This document shows positions 1-7,691 of a stretch of 64,000 nt of DNA, in pieces. This stretch comes from Candidatus Limnocylindria bacterium (GTDB lineage: Bacteria > Chloroflexota > Limnocylindria > P2-11E). The position numbers and the translations under genes are program-made. Position 1 is the first letter of the stretch, and each line of letters starts with the position of its first letter. Below the pieces are notes generated by a model. It was not told the origin of the DNA. It saw only the letters and a program-made list of their open reading frames with translations, and did no database searches. The stretch lies in NCBI GenBank assembly GCA_036523395.1, contig DATDEH010000044.1, positions 46,735 to 110,734 on the forward strand. Direction: 5' to 3'.

Positions 1-1986
1 TGTGGCGTGTCGCCCACTGTTCAGCGTCTGCTGCTCACGCCGTTCATCCTGTCGTTCGACTTCACCACGCCCGACCGCGTATCGGCGGCCTGCGGCCTCA
101 GCGGCTTGCAGCTGTACATGATCCGAGACCAGCGGTCGGCCTTGGCGCGGTGGGCGCGGGGGCTGCCCGCGGAGGTGCTCTTTGCCCCGATCGGTCGAGC
201 GATCGCCGCTCGCGGTGGCGAGCTCCGGTTCGACACCGCACTGCGCAGCGTGCGGGTCGAGGACGGTCGGCTGACGGGCGTGCACCTGTCGGTGAGCGGT
301 GCGCCTGCCGTCGAAGCCGCCTCAGAAGTCGTGCTGGGTCGGGTCCCCACCGCGTCAGTGCCGAGCCAAGGGTTCGTCCCCGTGACCACATCCGGCGGGC
401 CCGTCATGGTCGGGCGTGTCGGCTCGGCGGTGCGCGCCCTGAGCGCGATGTGCACACACCAAGGCTGCACGGTGGCCTGGGATGCGGCCGCGAGCGGGTT
501 CAGCTGCCCCTGTCACGGTGGGCGCTTCGACCAAGCGGGCGCGGTCGTCAATGGACCGCCGACGCGTCCGCTGCGCGCTGTGCGATCGACGGTCGAGGGT
601 CCGGACATCGTTCTGTGGGGTCCATCGGCCCCGCGGGCGGAGCCGTGCTCCGATGTGATCCTGGCGACTGACCTCGCGTCAGCGCAGGCCGTTGTGGCCG
701 AGAGCGTGGACCTGGCGACCCGGTTGCGACACGACATCGGCCACCTCGACACCACACCGGAGCTGATCGTCCGGCTCTGGTTCGATCGCTCCTGCGATCC
801 ACTACCGGAGATCGAGTCCGCGTTCACTCCCGAGTTTGCGGTCATCGACAACTTCTTCCGGATCAACAGCTTCGACGCGCAGATCGACGCTGAAGGCACC
901 GTCATCGAGGTGCAAGGCTACCGACCCGACGCGTTGTTTGGAGCCAGTGATGAGACCGTGCTGGACACGGTATTCGCCGATCTCGCGCACATCAGTCACG
1001 GGTACCGACGGGAGGCTCTGCGCTCGTACACCATCAATCGCTTCCAGCGACTGTTCACCCGCTACGGACCTGGACAGCATCCCTTCCGGCCCGGGGCGGA
1101 GTCGGGCACGCCAGGGCTGTACCTTGCCGGGGACTGGACCCACGACGAGCGTGGCGCATGGATGATGGAACGCGCCGTGGTCTCCGGGTTCCAGGCGGCG
1201 AACGCCGTACTCCGGCGGCGCGGGCGCCCGGAGGTTCCGGTCCTGCTCCTTCCCGCCGAGAGCGTCGTCCTGCGCGTGGCCCGTCTGATCGCGCTCGGCA
1301 TTCGCCTCACCCTGCTACGGAGGTTACCGATGACCGCCGAACCCACCGCACACGAACTCCATCACCACATGGAAGGAGATCACGCCATCTTGGGATGGGT
1401 CGCACTGTGCGTGGCGGCCGGGAGCTTCCTCGCGCTGCTGTCGACCGAACTGCGTGGGCTGCTGGCGATCTGGCCCGTGCTGTTCGGGCTCATCGGCGTG
1501 TACTTCTTCCTCCACACCGAACCCGACGTGCGCTACCGCTACGGTTCGTGGCTGCGCGCCTGGGCCGACCATGGCACGCTCGATCACCGGCTCATGAACG
1601 CAGGTGCGGCCGCCGTCAGCGTCGCGGAACTCGGGCGGGTGCATGGGTACCTCACGGGCGCCTGGTCGGACGCAGCGTTTCCGACCGGTCTCGTGGTTGG
1701 GGGCGTGCTCATCCTCAGTCACCACCACGGCGATGCGGTGCTCATCGAACGGCAACACCAGATCATGGGTGCGCTCGGGATACTCACCGGCTTCACGTGG
1801 CTGGGAGCGCGGCTGATCCCCTCGCTGCTCGGGCTCAGCTACGCCTGGCCGCTCATCTTTGCCGTCCTCGCGTTCGTGTTCATCACCTACATCGAGCACA
1901 CGCACGACGCGATCGAGGACGGCCACGATCACGCCGGCGAGCACGCGCACGTGGACGGGACCCCGAGCGCATCGCACGACCACTAG
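1..1986 (+). CDS. FAD-dependent oxidase with inserted Rieske [2Fe-2S] domain and His-rich membrane tail (5' partial)
   Basis: The frame is open to the left edge and no GxGxxG FAD motif is visible, so the N-terminus lies outside the window. Counted from the GTG at 7, a Rieske centre is complete: C149-x-H151 with C154, then C167-x-x-H170 with C169. It sits inside an amine-oxidase/phytoene-desaturase-like chain whose C-terminal FAD-contact region (GLYLAGDWTHDERGAWMMERAVVSG) follows. After about residue 440 come roughly five membrane segments flanked by HELHHHMEGDH and a His/Asp-rich tail, which suggests metal binding. A GGAGG precedes an in-frame ATG at 1330, so the membrane part could also be made separately. 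Electron transfer between a flavin and an iron-sulfur centre is inferred; the substrate is unknown. Confidence 0.85.
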   Translation, partial: CGVSPTVQRLLLTPFILSFDFTTPDRVSAACGLSGLQLYMIRDQRSALARWARGLPAEVLFAPIGRAIAARGGELRFDTALRSVRVEDGRLTGVHLSVSGAPAVEAASEVVLGRVPTASVPSQGFVPVTTSGGPVMVGRVGSAVRALSAMCTHQGCTVAWDAAASGFSCPCHGGRFDQAGAVVNGPPTRPLRAVRSTVEGPDIVLWGPSAPRAEPCSDVILATDLASAQAVVAESVDLATRLRHDIGHLDTTPELIVRLWFDRSCDPLPEIESAFTPEFAVIDNFFRINSFDAQIDAEGTVIEVQGYRPDALFGASDETVLDTVFADLAHISHGYRREALRSYTINRFQRLFTRYGPGQHPFRPGAESGTPGLYLAGDWTHDERGAWMMERAVVSGFQAANAVLRRRGRPEVPVLLLPAESVVLRVARLIALGIRLTLLRRLPMTAEPTAHELHHHMEGDHAILGWVALCVAAGSFLALLSTELRGLLAIWPVLFGLIGVYFFLHTEPDVRYRYGSWLRAWADHGTLDHRLMNAGAAAVSVAELGRVHGYLTGAWSDAAFPTGLVVGGVLILSHHHGDAVLIERQHQIMGALGILTGFTWLGARLIPSLLGLSYAWPLIFAVLAFVFITYIEHTHDAIEDGHDHAGEHAHVDGTPSASHDH

Positions 1987-2114
1987 CGGCGCGACGTGTT
2001 GGCCACCACAGGCGCTCGACCCGATGGCCGCCAGTCCTCCGGTGCGCCTGGCGACCGGGGGCTTGATCGACGCGCGCGTCGCTCACCGACGCGTCCGGTC
2101 GGAGCTCGCCTTCA

Positions 2115-2255
2115 TCACGGCTCGTCCTCGGCGAAGGCACCGTAGTGCAGGTAGAAGCCGCCGAGGCCCAGCATGAGTCGCGCTCCGATACCACGGATCG
2201 CGTGCTCGACTGCGCGGAGTTCATCAAAGCGCGCAGTGGGTACCGGGACGGTCAT
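2115..2255 (-). CDS. Small hypothetical protein (46 aa)
   Basis: The product has a hydrophobic patch (GARLMLGLGGFYLHYG) and an acidic end. Its ATG overlaps the stop of the upstream small frame in an ATGA junction, the usual sign of translational coupling. I do not recognise a family. It is the last of three tightly coupled mini-genes and is convergent with the oxidase gene. The double ATGA arrangement is the main reason to believe it; a decayed larger gene is the alternative. Confidence 0.4.
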   Translation of the reverse strand: MTVPVPTARFDELRAVEHAIRGIGARLMLGLGGFYLHYGAFAEDEP

Positions 2256-2398
2256 CGATGGCATGTTCGGACCACGGACGTGCAGCGGCGCCCATCCTTC
2301 GGCAGCAGGACGACATGCACGTCCGTCGCGATCGCTGCCGCCAAGCCGAAGAGCAGCTCCAACGCGTGCGCACGAGCGTCCGCCGCGGCGGGGCTCAT
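2252..2398 (-). CDS. Small hypothetical protein (48 aa)
   Basis: It encodes an amphipathic peptide with a helix-like ALELLFGLAAAIATDVHVVLL core and a basic end. Its ATG overlaps the stop of the frame ending at 2395, and its own stop overlaps the next ATG at 2255, so it is the middle of a coupled trio. GACGAAG lies just upstream as a weak ribosome binding site. No family is recognised. Confidence 0.4.
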   Translation of the reverse strand: MSPAAADARAHALELLFGLAAAIATDVHVVLLPKDGRRCTSVVRTCHR

Positions 2399-2499
2399 TG
2401 CTTCGTCCGCGCCCGACGCGGGGCGACGAAATCCACGTGCGCCGGGGCGGGAATCCGCTGCGCGGCATCTCCGGCCTCATCCGTGATCGAACTAGGCAC
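2395..2499 (-). CDS. Small hypothetical protein (34 aa from GTG)
   Basis: The GTG-started frame ends in a basic PRRARTKQ tail, and its TGA overlaps the ATG of the 48-aa gene. The frame stays open further upstream without an obvious start, so this may be the tail of a decayed longer gene. Function unknown. Confidence 0.25.
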   Translation of the reverse strand: MPSSITDEAGDAAQRIPAPAHVDFVAPRRARTKQ

Positions 2500-2583
2500 G
2501 ACTGCCCGCCTGGCGATCAGCAGTCGGCGCCGACCACCGGCTCGCTTGCTCGTTCGATGAATCCGTCACGTCGCAAGCCGCGT

Positions 2584-2596
2584 CTAGTGCGACTTG
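2584..2596 (+). promoter_or_regulatory. CTAGTNNNRCTTG motif, copy 1
   Basis: Reads CTAGTGCGACTTG. It also forms the left arm of the inverted repeat 2584-2610, just upstream of the zinc-finger gene. Confidence 0.35.
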
Positions 2597-2610
2597 CACG
2601 GACGCACTAG
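2584..2610. repeat. Inverted repeat, possible operator
   Basis: CTAGTGCG (2584-2591) and CGCACTAG (2603-2610) form a perfect 8-bp inverted repeat around an 11-bp centre. It lies immediately before the candidate GTG starts of the zinc-finger gene, where a bound repressor would block initiation. Confidence 0.4.
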
Positions 2611-2611
2611 C

Positions 2612-2863
2612 GTGCCGCTCGTGCCACGGACGACGCAGCCTCCGTCCGAGCACGGTGGCCCACCTCGGCGAGGGTTCGCCCCCGAGCCCACGCCCTCGGG
2701 CGCGTCCGAGCGAGTGGTCCGCCTGACGCTCGTTCGTCGATGGTCCTGCGAAGGCTGTCATGAACCGATCGCCAAAGGCCAGCCAGCCTACGTGCATATC
2801 CAGGTCGGCCAGGCGCATAACCGTGTCTATCACGAGCAGTGCGAGCCGCCTCCGCGGCGCTAG
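2612..2863 (+). CDS. Small zinc-finger-like protein (83 aa)
   Basis: The C-terminal half has CEGC followed about 22 residues later by HEQC, a C-x2-C...H-x2-C pattern compatible with one zinc site. The N-terminal 35 residues are Pro/Gly/Arg-rich and low in complexity, so the true start could be GTG 2612, GTG 2621 or a later GTG near 2714. It stands alone between the inverted repeat and the promoter at 2917. DNA, RNA or protein binding is possible but not shown. Confidence 0.55.
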   Translation: MPLVPRTTQPPSEHGGPPRRGFAPEPTPSGASERVVRLTLVRRWSCEGCHEPIAKGQPAYVHIQVGQAHNRVYHEQCEPPPRR

Positions 2864-2916
2864 GCAAGTTCACCTGCCCCATCGATCACGGCCCGCCGGG
2901 CCTGCCTCGGTCCCCC

Positions 2917-2945
2917 TTGACAGGCGCATAAGTACGCTCTAGTAA
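2917..2945 (+). promoter_or_regulatory. Sigma-70-like promoter
   Basis: TTGACA (2917-2922), a 17-bp spacer and TAGTAA (2940-2945) lie 44 bp before the ATG at 2989. The -10 element is embedded in a CTAGTNNNRCTTG motif copy. Confidence 0.55.
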
Positions 2946-2951
2946 CACTTG
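2939..2951 (+). promoter_or_regulatory. CTAGTNNNRCTTG motif, copy 2
   Basis: Reads CTAGTAACACTTG, overlaps the -10 of the promoter at 2917-2945 and lies 37 bp upstream of the ATG at 2989. Confidence 0.45.
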
Positions 2952-2988
2952 ACTTCGTGCTTCTGGGGCGACCTTTGGGGAGGAAGCG

Positions 2989-3141
2989 ATGAGCGCGCGC
3001 ACGAGTGCCGACGCGGTCGGGTCACGCATTCACCTACTCGATGTCGGCGAGAAGCAGTACGGCGACTCGATCTTCTGTCAGCTAGGCGACAAGCAGATCC
3101 TCATCGACGGCGGCCACCTCACGCTGCGAGGTCGACGATGA
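2989..3141 (+). pseudogene. N-terminal remnant of an MBL-fold (metallo-beta-lactamase) hydrolase
   Basis: The 50-residue frame starts with a good ribosome binding site (GGGGAGGAAGCG) and contains RIHLLDVG, YGDSIFCQ and KQILIDGGH. This is the first strand-turn-strand of ComEC-like MBL hydrolases. It stops before any HxHxDH zinc motif, so it cannot be a hydrolase. Its TGA overlaps the ATG of the cupin gene. The likely reading is a gene interrupted by arrival of the cupin gene, now acting at most as a leader frame that couples translation. Confidence 0.6.
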
Positions 3142-4043
3142 GGACACTCGGGCTGGCTGAGCTGGTGCATCCGCTGTCCGTGGACACGTTCATGTCTAAG
3201 TACTGGCAAAGGAAACCGTACGTGCGCCACGGTTCGCTAGAACGGTTCAAGGAGATTGCCACAATTCCGGCGCTCCGCAGTATTGAAGCAATCTTGGAGG
3301 TGTGGCGCGGTACCGCGGAGGCTTGGCCACCGCGGACCACCAAGAATCCAGTCATTACGGCTGAGGCGCGCCAGGTGTCTGACTTTTTCGAAAGCGGATA
3401 CACGGTCTACTTGTCCCATGTTGAAGAACATGTCCCTGCCCTGAAACCTCTCGCACGCCGTATGGAACGCGACTTGGGCTTGAGAGAGTACGAGGTCTTT
3501 TTCGAAGCGTTCGCGGCGAAGGGAGCTGGATCGGCAATTCATTTCGATCCAAACGTCACCATCAACCTTCAGCTAATCGGCGCCAAACAATGGACAGTCG
3601 CCGAGAATACGCATCTCAAACATCCGCACGAGGGCTGGAATGTCGGCGCCGACGTCGACGACGAGATGAAGGCCTATTCGCGAATGCCTCTCCCCTCGAA
3701 GATGCCGAGAGGCTCCAAGAGCTTTGAAGCCCGACGTGGCACGCTCGTCTATCTGCATCCAGGCTATTGGCATGCGACTGTCAATCACGAGCCGTCTTTG
3801 TCGCTTCTCTACACGATCAATCCCCCTTCATGGGCCGACCTGCTTGTCGATGAATTCAAGGCCCGCTTGAACACGATTGATGACGCTCGAGAACTAGCCT
3901 TTGGTCTTGGGTCAACTGGGGGACTGGACCAGAAGCGACAACGTCTCAAGAAACTGATCCATGAAGTCTCTATCTCAGCGGATCGGATGAGTCCCGAGAG
4001 CCTACTTGCGAAGTGGAAGAAGGCTGCAGTAGATGAGTATTGA
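3138..4043 (+). CDS. JmjC/cupin-type Fe(II)/2-oxoglutarate oxygenase
   Basis: This 301-aa protein has the facial triad expected of JmjC and RoxA/Cupin_4 oxygenases: H135-x-D137 in IHFDPN and H212 in GYWHATVN. An N-terminal helical region and a C-terminal helical tail with DRMSPESLLAKW flank the barrel. Family members hydroxylate protein side chains such as ribosomal protein residues; the substrate here is unknown. The start is the ATG overlapping the preceding TGA. The gene is visibly lower in GC and less biased at third positions than its neighbours, and is flanked by remnants, which points to recent acquisition. Confidence 0.8.
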   Translation: MRTLGLAELVHPLSVDTFMSKYWQRKPYVRHGSLERFKEIATIPALRSIEAILEVWRGTAEAWPPRTTKNPVITAEARQVSDFFESGYTVYLSHVEEHVPALKPLARRMERDLGLREYEVFFEAFAAKGAGSAIHFDPNVTINLQLIGAKQWTVAENTHLKHPHEGWNVGADVDDEMKAYSRMPLPSKMPRGSKSFEARRGTLVYLHPGYWHATVNHEPSLSLLYTINPPSWADLLVDEFKARLNTIDDARELAFGLGSTGGLDQKRQRLKKLIHEVSISADRMSPESLLAKWKKAAVDEY

Positions 4044-4055
4044 GTCCCCGAGTCT

Positions 4056-4253
4056 CCGCCGATGCGCAGGCGTGTGCATCTCGTAGATCCCGCGTCGCCC
4101 AGTACACGTTGCTGCGCTGAGCCCAAAGTCTGCGGATGGCGTGCCGCCCCGCCATCACGCGCTTTGCGGCGGCGATGTCGTCCTCGAGCAACGCGAGCCA
4201 CGCCGGTGGTCGTGTAGGCGCAGTCGGGTCGATCGCCCCAGTCCTTCTCCGAA
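4056..4253 (-). pseudogene. Possible gene remnant
   Basis: One minus frame reads like coding sequence (PPAWLALLEDDIAAAK, HAIRRLWAQRSNVYW) but runs without a natural end into the tail of the cupin gene. It may be the 3'-truncated right-hand counterpart of the MBL remnant on the other side. No family is recognised, and chance coding potential is not excluded. Confidence 0.25.
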
Positions 4254-4298
4254 GTGGCGTTCTGTCGGCTCGTCGCCCCGGCAGGCGAGCGCGGCTGG

Positions 4299-5594
4299 TC
4301 AGTGGACGTTGACGATCTGTTTAAAGGTTGGCGCAGCCAGCGGGCGGCCGGTCGACGCGGCGATGAGGTCGCCCTCGATCACGTACTGACCGGGAGCTGT
4401 GCCGGCTGGGGGCAGGATTGAAAAGAGGAAGAAGGCGATCTGGCCGGGAGCAACGACCGCCTGCGTCGTGCTCGCGTACGTCGTCGCCGAGAGCCAGTTG
4501 GAGTTCCATGCCGCGATGGCAGCGTGCGGGCACAGCTGTCCGAGGTTCACCTGTCCCGCCGTGCCTTTGACCCACGAGGTCGCGCCGATGTTTGTGAAGC
4601 AGGCCGAGATCTGCGCGAGCTGGCCGGGGCTGACAGTCATCACCGCATTGGGTGGACACGCGTCCGCACTCTGCCCCGGGCTCTCGTCGTCATACATGTA
4701 CCCCATGCAGTGGTGGTCGAGCGTGCTCGCCGGCGTGATCCCAGGCGCCCCGAGGTCGAACATGGCGTCGTTGAGGCTGTGGCCGGGGGGACCGCCCGCG
4801 GCGGGTGCATACGGCACGGTCGGGTGCGTCGCCCGCCACTGGGCCCAGAGACGATCGACGTTGGCGTGGTGCAGGAAGAAGACGGGGTCATTGGGCGAGG
4901 TGCCGGGGAGCATGTCGCCGCCGACCCACAGATGGACACGGTTGTGCATCCGCCCGTTGGGCGTCTGATCGCCGGGACGCAAGAGCCAGCCCTCGAGTCG
5001 GTTGCGGAAGCTTGGTGCCGAAGTCTGACTCTCACTCCAGGGCAAGCTGTCGTAGGCGCTCTCGCTGAAGCTATTGGTGACATCCAGCACACGCGGCAGC
5101 GTCGGCGCGCCCTGCGCGTCGCGGCCGAGGCGGCGGATGATCCCCGGGACCCCGCGAGGGACCAGTGTCATAGACGGCGTCATGACCAGCGCCATCCAGT
5201 TCTGAAACGGCCCATTGGCCACGAAGTCGTTGGGTCCGGTGCCATCACCGCCGATGTAATTCGCACTCCAGAGCGGGGCCGCCGCGGGGTTCGGCAGGGC
5301 ACCATCGGCGGACCAGCTCCAATAGGGAAGCGTCAATCCTGGCGTGACTGTCTGCAGTTGCAGCTCGAGATCGCGCAGGTACCACCGATGCCACGGGCCG
5401 AAGGCAGGCCCTCGGTGCGCGCTGTTGCGGAGCGTTCCGGTCTCGTTCGTCATGAGGCTGGCGCGCATCATTGCGTCGTGATGACGGTGAATGAACATGT
5501 CGTACGTGCCGTTGGTCTTGAGCGTGTTGAGCGCGCTGGTCAGCCGCGTCACCTCCGCCGGAGTGAGGTTGTAGATGTTCCTACGAACGTCCAC
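4299..5594 (-). CDS. Tyrosinase (type 3 copper monooxygenase) with C-terminal Ig-like domain
   Basis: The 431-aa protein has a CuA site (H36, with H38/H39 adjacent, H60 and H69 in AHRGPAFGPWH) and a CuB site (RVHLWVGGDM and FFLHHANVDRLW), plus the DPVFFLHH signature. It should oxidise phenols to quinones. After about residue 330 a separate beta-rich domain follows (FTNIGATSW, PGQIAFFLF, PGQYVIEGDL) that matches the NBR1-like Ig fold, an unusual appendage for a tyrosinase. The GTG at 5594 overlaps the end of the partner gene by 14 nt. The long Arg-rich frame extension upstream is antisense to the partner's coding and is not real. No signal peptide is seen. Confidence 0.85.
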   Translation of the reverse strand: MDVRRNIYNLTPAEVTRLTSALNTLKTNGTYDMFIHRHHDAMMRASLMTNETGTLRNSAHRGPAFGPWHRWYLRDLELQLQTVTPGLTLPYWSWSADGALPNPAAAPLWSANYIGGDGTGPNDFVANGPFQNWMALVMTPSMTLVPRGVPGIIRRLGRDAQGAPTLPRVLDVTNSFSESAYDSLPWSESQTSAPSFRNRLEGWLLRPGDQTPNGRMHNRVHLWVGGDMLPGTSPNDPVFFLHHANVDRLWAQWRATHPTVPYAPAAGGPPGHSLNDAMFDLGAPGITPASTLDHHCMGYMYDDESPGQSADACPPNAVMTVSPGQLAQISACFTNIGATSWVKGTAGQVNLGQLCPHAAIAAWNSNWLSATTYASTTQAVVAPGQIAFFLFSILPPAGTAPGQYVIEGDLIAASTGRPLAAPTFKQIVNVH

Positions 5595-5955
5595 GGCCCG
5601 CCTTCTTGGTGACGGTGCGCCGACGCTTCGGCTGTGTCTTCGTGTCGAGCATGAGCGTGCTGCCGACTTGCGACGCCAGCGCGCGAGCCAACTCCGTCGC
5701 CGACGCGTAGCCGCGGAACGGCAGGAACAGCGAGTGGTACTCGCCGGACGCGATCTTGGCCGCGCCAGGGATCGTTTGGCCATCGATGGTGATCACCACC
5801 GCCTCGGCTGATTCCTTCACCGCGACGCGATGGCCATGCGCCGTGAACGTCTTCGGCCCTGAGCTGGCCTGGGGCTTCTTCTGAGCCGCGCCACTCGGCG
5901 TCTTCGCCGCTGCGCGTTTCGGCTTCTTCTGAGCTGCGCGCTTTCGCGCCGACAT
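5581..5955 (-). CDS. Tyrosinase-associated small protein (124 aa)
   Basis: The N-terminal 40 residues are Lys/Ala/Pro-rich. The C-terminal 80 form a compact domain with VVITIDGQTIPGA, GEYHSLFLPF and ELARALASQV. By position it is the likely accessory or copper-chaperone partner, a role like MelC1 in Streptomyces, although sequence similarity to MelC1 is not evident. The ATG at 5955 follows GGGGAG at good spacing and was preferred to the upstream in-frame start. The overlap with the tyrosinase start implies coupled translation. Confidence 0.7.
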   Translation of the reverse strand: MSARKRAAQKKPKRAAAKTPSGAAQKKPQASSGPKTFTAHGHRVAVKESAEAVVITIDGQTIPGAAKIASGEYHSLFLPFRGYASATELARALASQVGSTLMLDTKTQPKRRRTVTKKAGRGRS

Positions 5956-6002
5956 CGCATCTCCCCCGCTGGTCACGTCCCTTGATCGCGGTCCAGTAAG
6001 TG

Positions 6003-6015
6003 CAAGCGATACTAA
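6003..6015 (-). promoter_or_regulatory. CTAGTNNNRCTTG motif, copy 3
   Basis: Minus-strand TTAGTATCGCTTG lies 47 bp upstream of the tyrosinase-partner start, in the gene's orientation. Confidence 0.4.
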
Positions 6016-6056
6016 TACCGACCGAAGTGCGACCGCTCGGATTTCAGGCGGTAGTG

Positions 6057-6746
6057 CTAACGATCGATGAGCGATCGCGCTACGTCGCCTTCTACCTCAG
6101 ACATCCTGAGCTCATCGCCAGTCGCGTCCAGGGCGACGAAGTAATCGCCAACGGCGGGCACGGAATCCGGGCGTCGCCCCTCAGCCAGCGCTCGAAGCAG
6201 GGGCAACGGATCGTGGCGGAAGGGAGTGATGGCGACCCGTGGATGGAGACGCCGGCGACGAACCTCGCTCTCGGTGACGACCGCCGTGGTCGCGGCCAGT
6301 GCGTCGACGGCTGCGCGAACGCGTGCCTGCAGCCGATTGGCCGCAAGCTCAAAGGTGAGCACTTCGTCGAGGTACGGATCGCGCAGTTCCTGATCGATCA
6401 GGCGCTGACGGAGAAAGCTGGCGAAGCGTTCGGTCTCTGGGCCGAACTGCAGATTGGCGGGGCGGGCGATCGTCCAGAAGAGCTCTGTCTCTCGCATCAG
6501 ATCGTTGCCGAGCAGCAGGCACGTCAGCGGGAGGTATGAGTAGATCGGGGTCATCCGGTTCACGCGGTGCAGCGTGCAGCTGGTCGACATGCCCGGTTGC
6601 AGCGCGACCGCAGCCAAGCGTCGTCGCTCCCGTGCCGAGAGGTCGTAGCTGGCCAGAGCCGCTACGGGGTCGCTGCGCACATGCAGGCACAGCTCGGGCG
6701 AGGCGATCATGGTCGTGAGCGCGCGCTGATAGCCGAGAAGGGTCAT
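6057..6746 (-). CDS. MNIO partner protein (DUF2063-like role)
   Basis: The 229-aa helical protein begins 3 nt after the MNIO stop. Its N-terminal half (YQRALTTMI, SYDLSARERRRL) and position match the recognition/partner proteins that accompany DUF692 oxidases, such as DUF2063/BufC or TglI. In those systems the partner binds the leader of the precursor peptide and presents it to the oxidase. No catalytic motif is evident. Assignment rests on context plus weak similarity. Confidence 0.6.
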   Translation of the reverse strand: MTLLGYQRALTTMIASPELCLHVRSDPVAALASYDLSARERRRLAAVALQPGMSTSCTLHRVNRMTPIYSYLPLTCLLLGNDLMRETELFWTIARPANLQFGPETERFASFLRQRLIDQELRDPYLDEVLTFELAANRLQARVRAAVDALAATTAVVTESEVRRRRLHPRVAITPFRHDPLPLLRALAEGRRPDSVPAVGDYFVALDATGDELRMSEVEGDVARSLIDR

Positions 6747-6749
6747 CGC

Positions 6750-7691
6750 TCAGGCTCGACGGCACCGCTCCCAGATAGCACGGGCGCGATCGAGCTCGGC
6801 GTTGATGCCCGCCGCCTTGAGCAGGGGATAGTACGAGTCGTGGAACTCGAAGGTGATCGCGGCCAGCTGAGGTAGTTGCGGTGCGATCCACTCGAGGAGT
6901 TCCCACACCGCCGGCGGACATGGCCCGGCGTGTGAATCCGTGTACATCCCCGCGAGCATGCTGCCACCGGCGATGTGGATCTCGACCACGCGCTCCTTGT
7001 CGAGCGCGTCGATGAAGGCGAAAGCGTCGAAGCCATGATTGCGCGCGTTGGCGTAGACGTTGTGGATGTCGAGCAGCAAGCCGCAGCCAGTGCGACGGCC
7101 GAGCGCGTTGAGGAACTCCGGCTCGCTCATGTCCTGCTCAGGAACGTCGATGAAATAGACGTTGTTCTCGATCATGAAGGGGGCGGGCACGGCACGCTGC
7201 ACGCTGGCGATCCGACCGCAGATGAGCTCCAGCACGTCCCAGTCGTACGGTACGGGCACGGCGAGGCCGGCATTGTGATCGTGGCCATCGGCCGCCGTGA
7301 TCCGAACGAAAGACAGGTGATCGCTGTGCCACGGAAACTGGTACCGGGCCTGCCACGCGGCGATGTGATCCGCGTACGAGAGGTCGAAGTCATCCGCGCT
7401 GCCGAGTGACAGACCGATGTTGTGACAGATGATCGGCGCCACTGCATGCACGCGGTCGAGCTCGCGAATCCACCCATCGAGCTCTTCGAAGCGAGGATGA
7501 GCGCCGACACCGTGATCGGTCCAGAACATCTCCGGGATCACCTCGACGTAGTCGAAGGTCTCCGGGCGCTCTCGCATGTAGCCTGGCAGCGCCGGGTTGT
7601 AGAGCAGCCCGACGCCGAGTGCAGGCAGCGCCGCGAGCCGGTCAACGCCCTGCGCTGCCGAGACAACGGAGCCAGAGTCCGCCACCCCCAC
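6750..7691 (-). CDS. MNIO / DUF692 multinuclear non-haem iron oxidase
   Basis: The 313-aa TIM-barrel protein carries the family metal-ligand set: HSDHLSF, MIENNVYF, LLLDIHNVYANARNHG, EIHIAGG, TDSHAGP and TFEFHDS. Characterised relatives (MbnB, TglH, ChrH) are two- or three-iron enzymes that rewrite Cys, Asp or C-terminal residues in ribosomal peptides. The GTG start at 7691 overlaps the stop of the upstream precursor candidate by one base, so the trio is one operon. The substrate is inferred to be the 83-aa product of that gene. Confidence 0.85.
   Translation of the reverse strand: MGVADSGSVVSAAQGVDRLAALPALGVGLLYNPALPGYMRERPETFDYVEVIPEMFWTDHGVGAHPRFEELDGWIRELDRVHAVAPIICHNIGLSLGSADDFDLSYADHIAAWQARYQFPWHSDHLSFVRITAADGHDHNAGLAVPVPYDWDVLELICGRIASVQRAVPAPFMIENNVYFIDVPEQDMSEPEFLNALGRRTGCGLLLDIHNVYANARNHGFDAFAFIDALDKERVVEIHIAGGSMLAGMYTDSHAGPCPPAVWELLEWIAPQLPQLAAITFEFHDSYYPLLKAAGINAELDRARAIWERCRRA

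Noticed and set aside
1158..2066. 302-codon plus frame and a 219-codon minus frame over the membrane tail of the oxidase
   Set aside because: Arg/Pro-rich shadows of the His-rich membrane domain.
4524..5612. 362-codon plus frame opposite the tyrosinase
   Set aside because: The tyrosinase copper motifs lie on the minus strand and the plus frame has no recognisable sequence.
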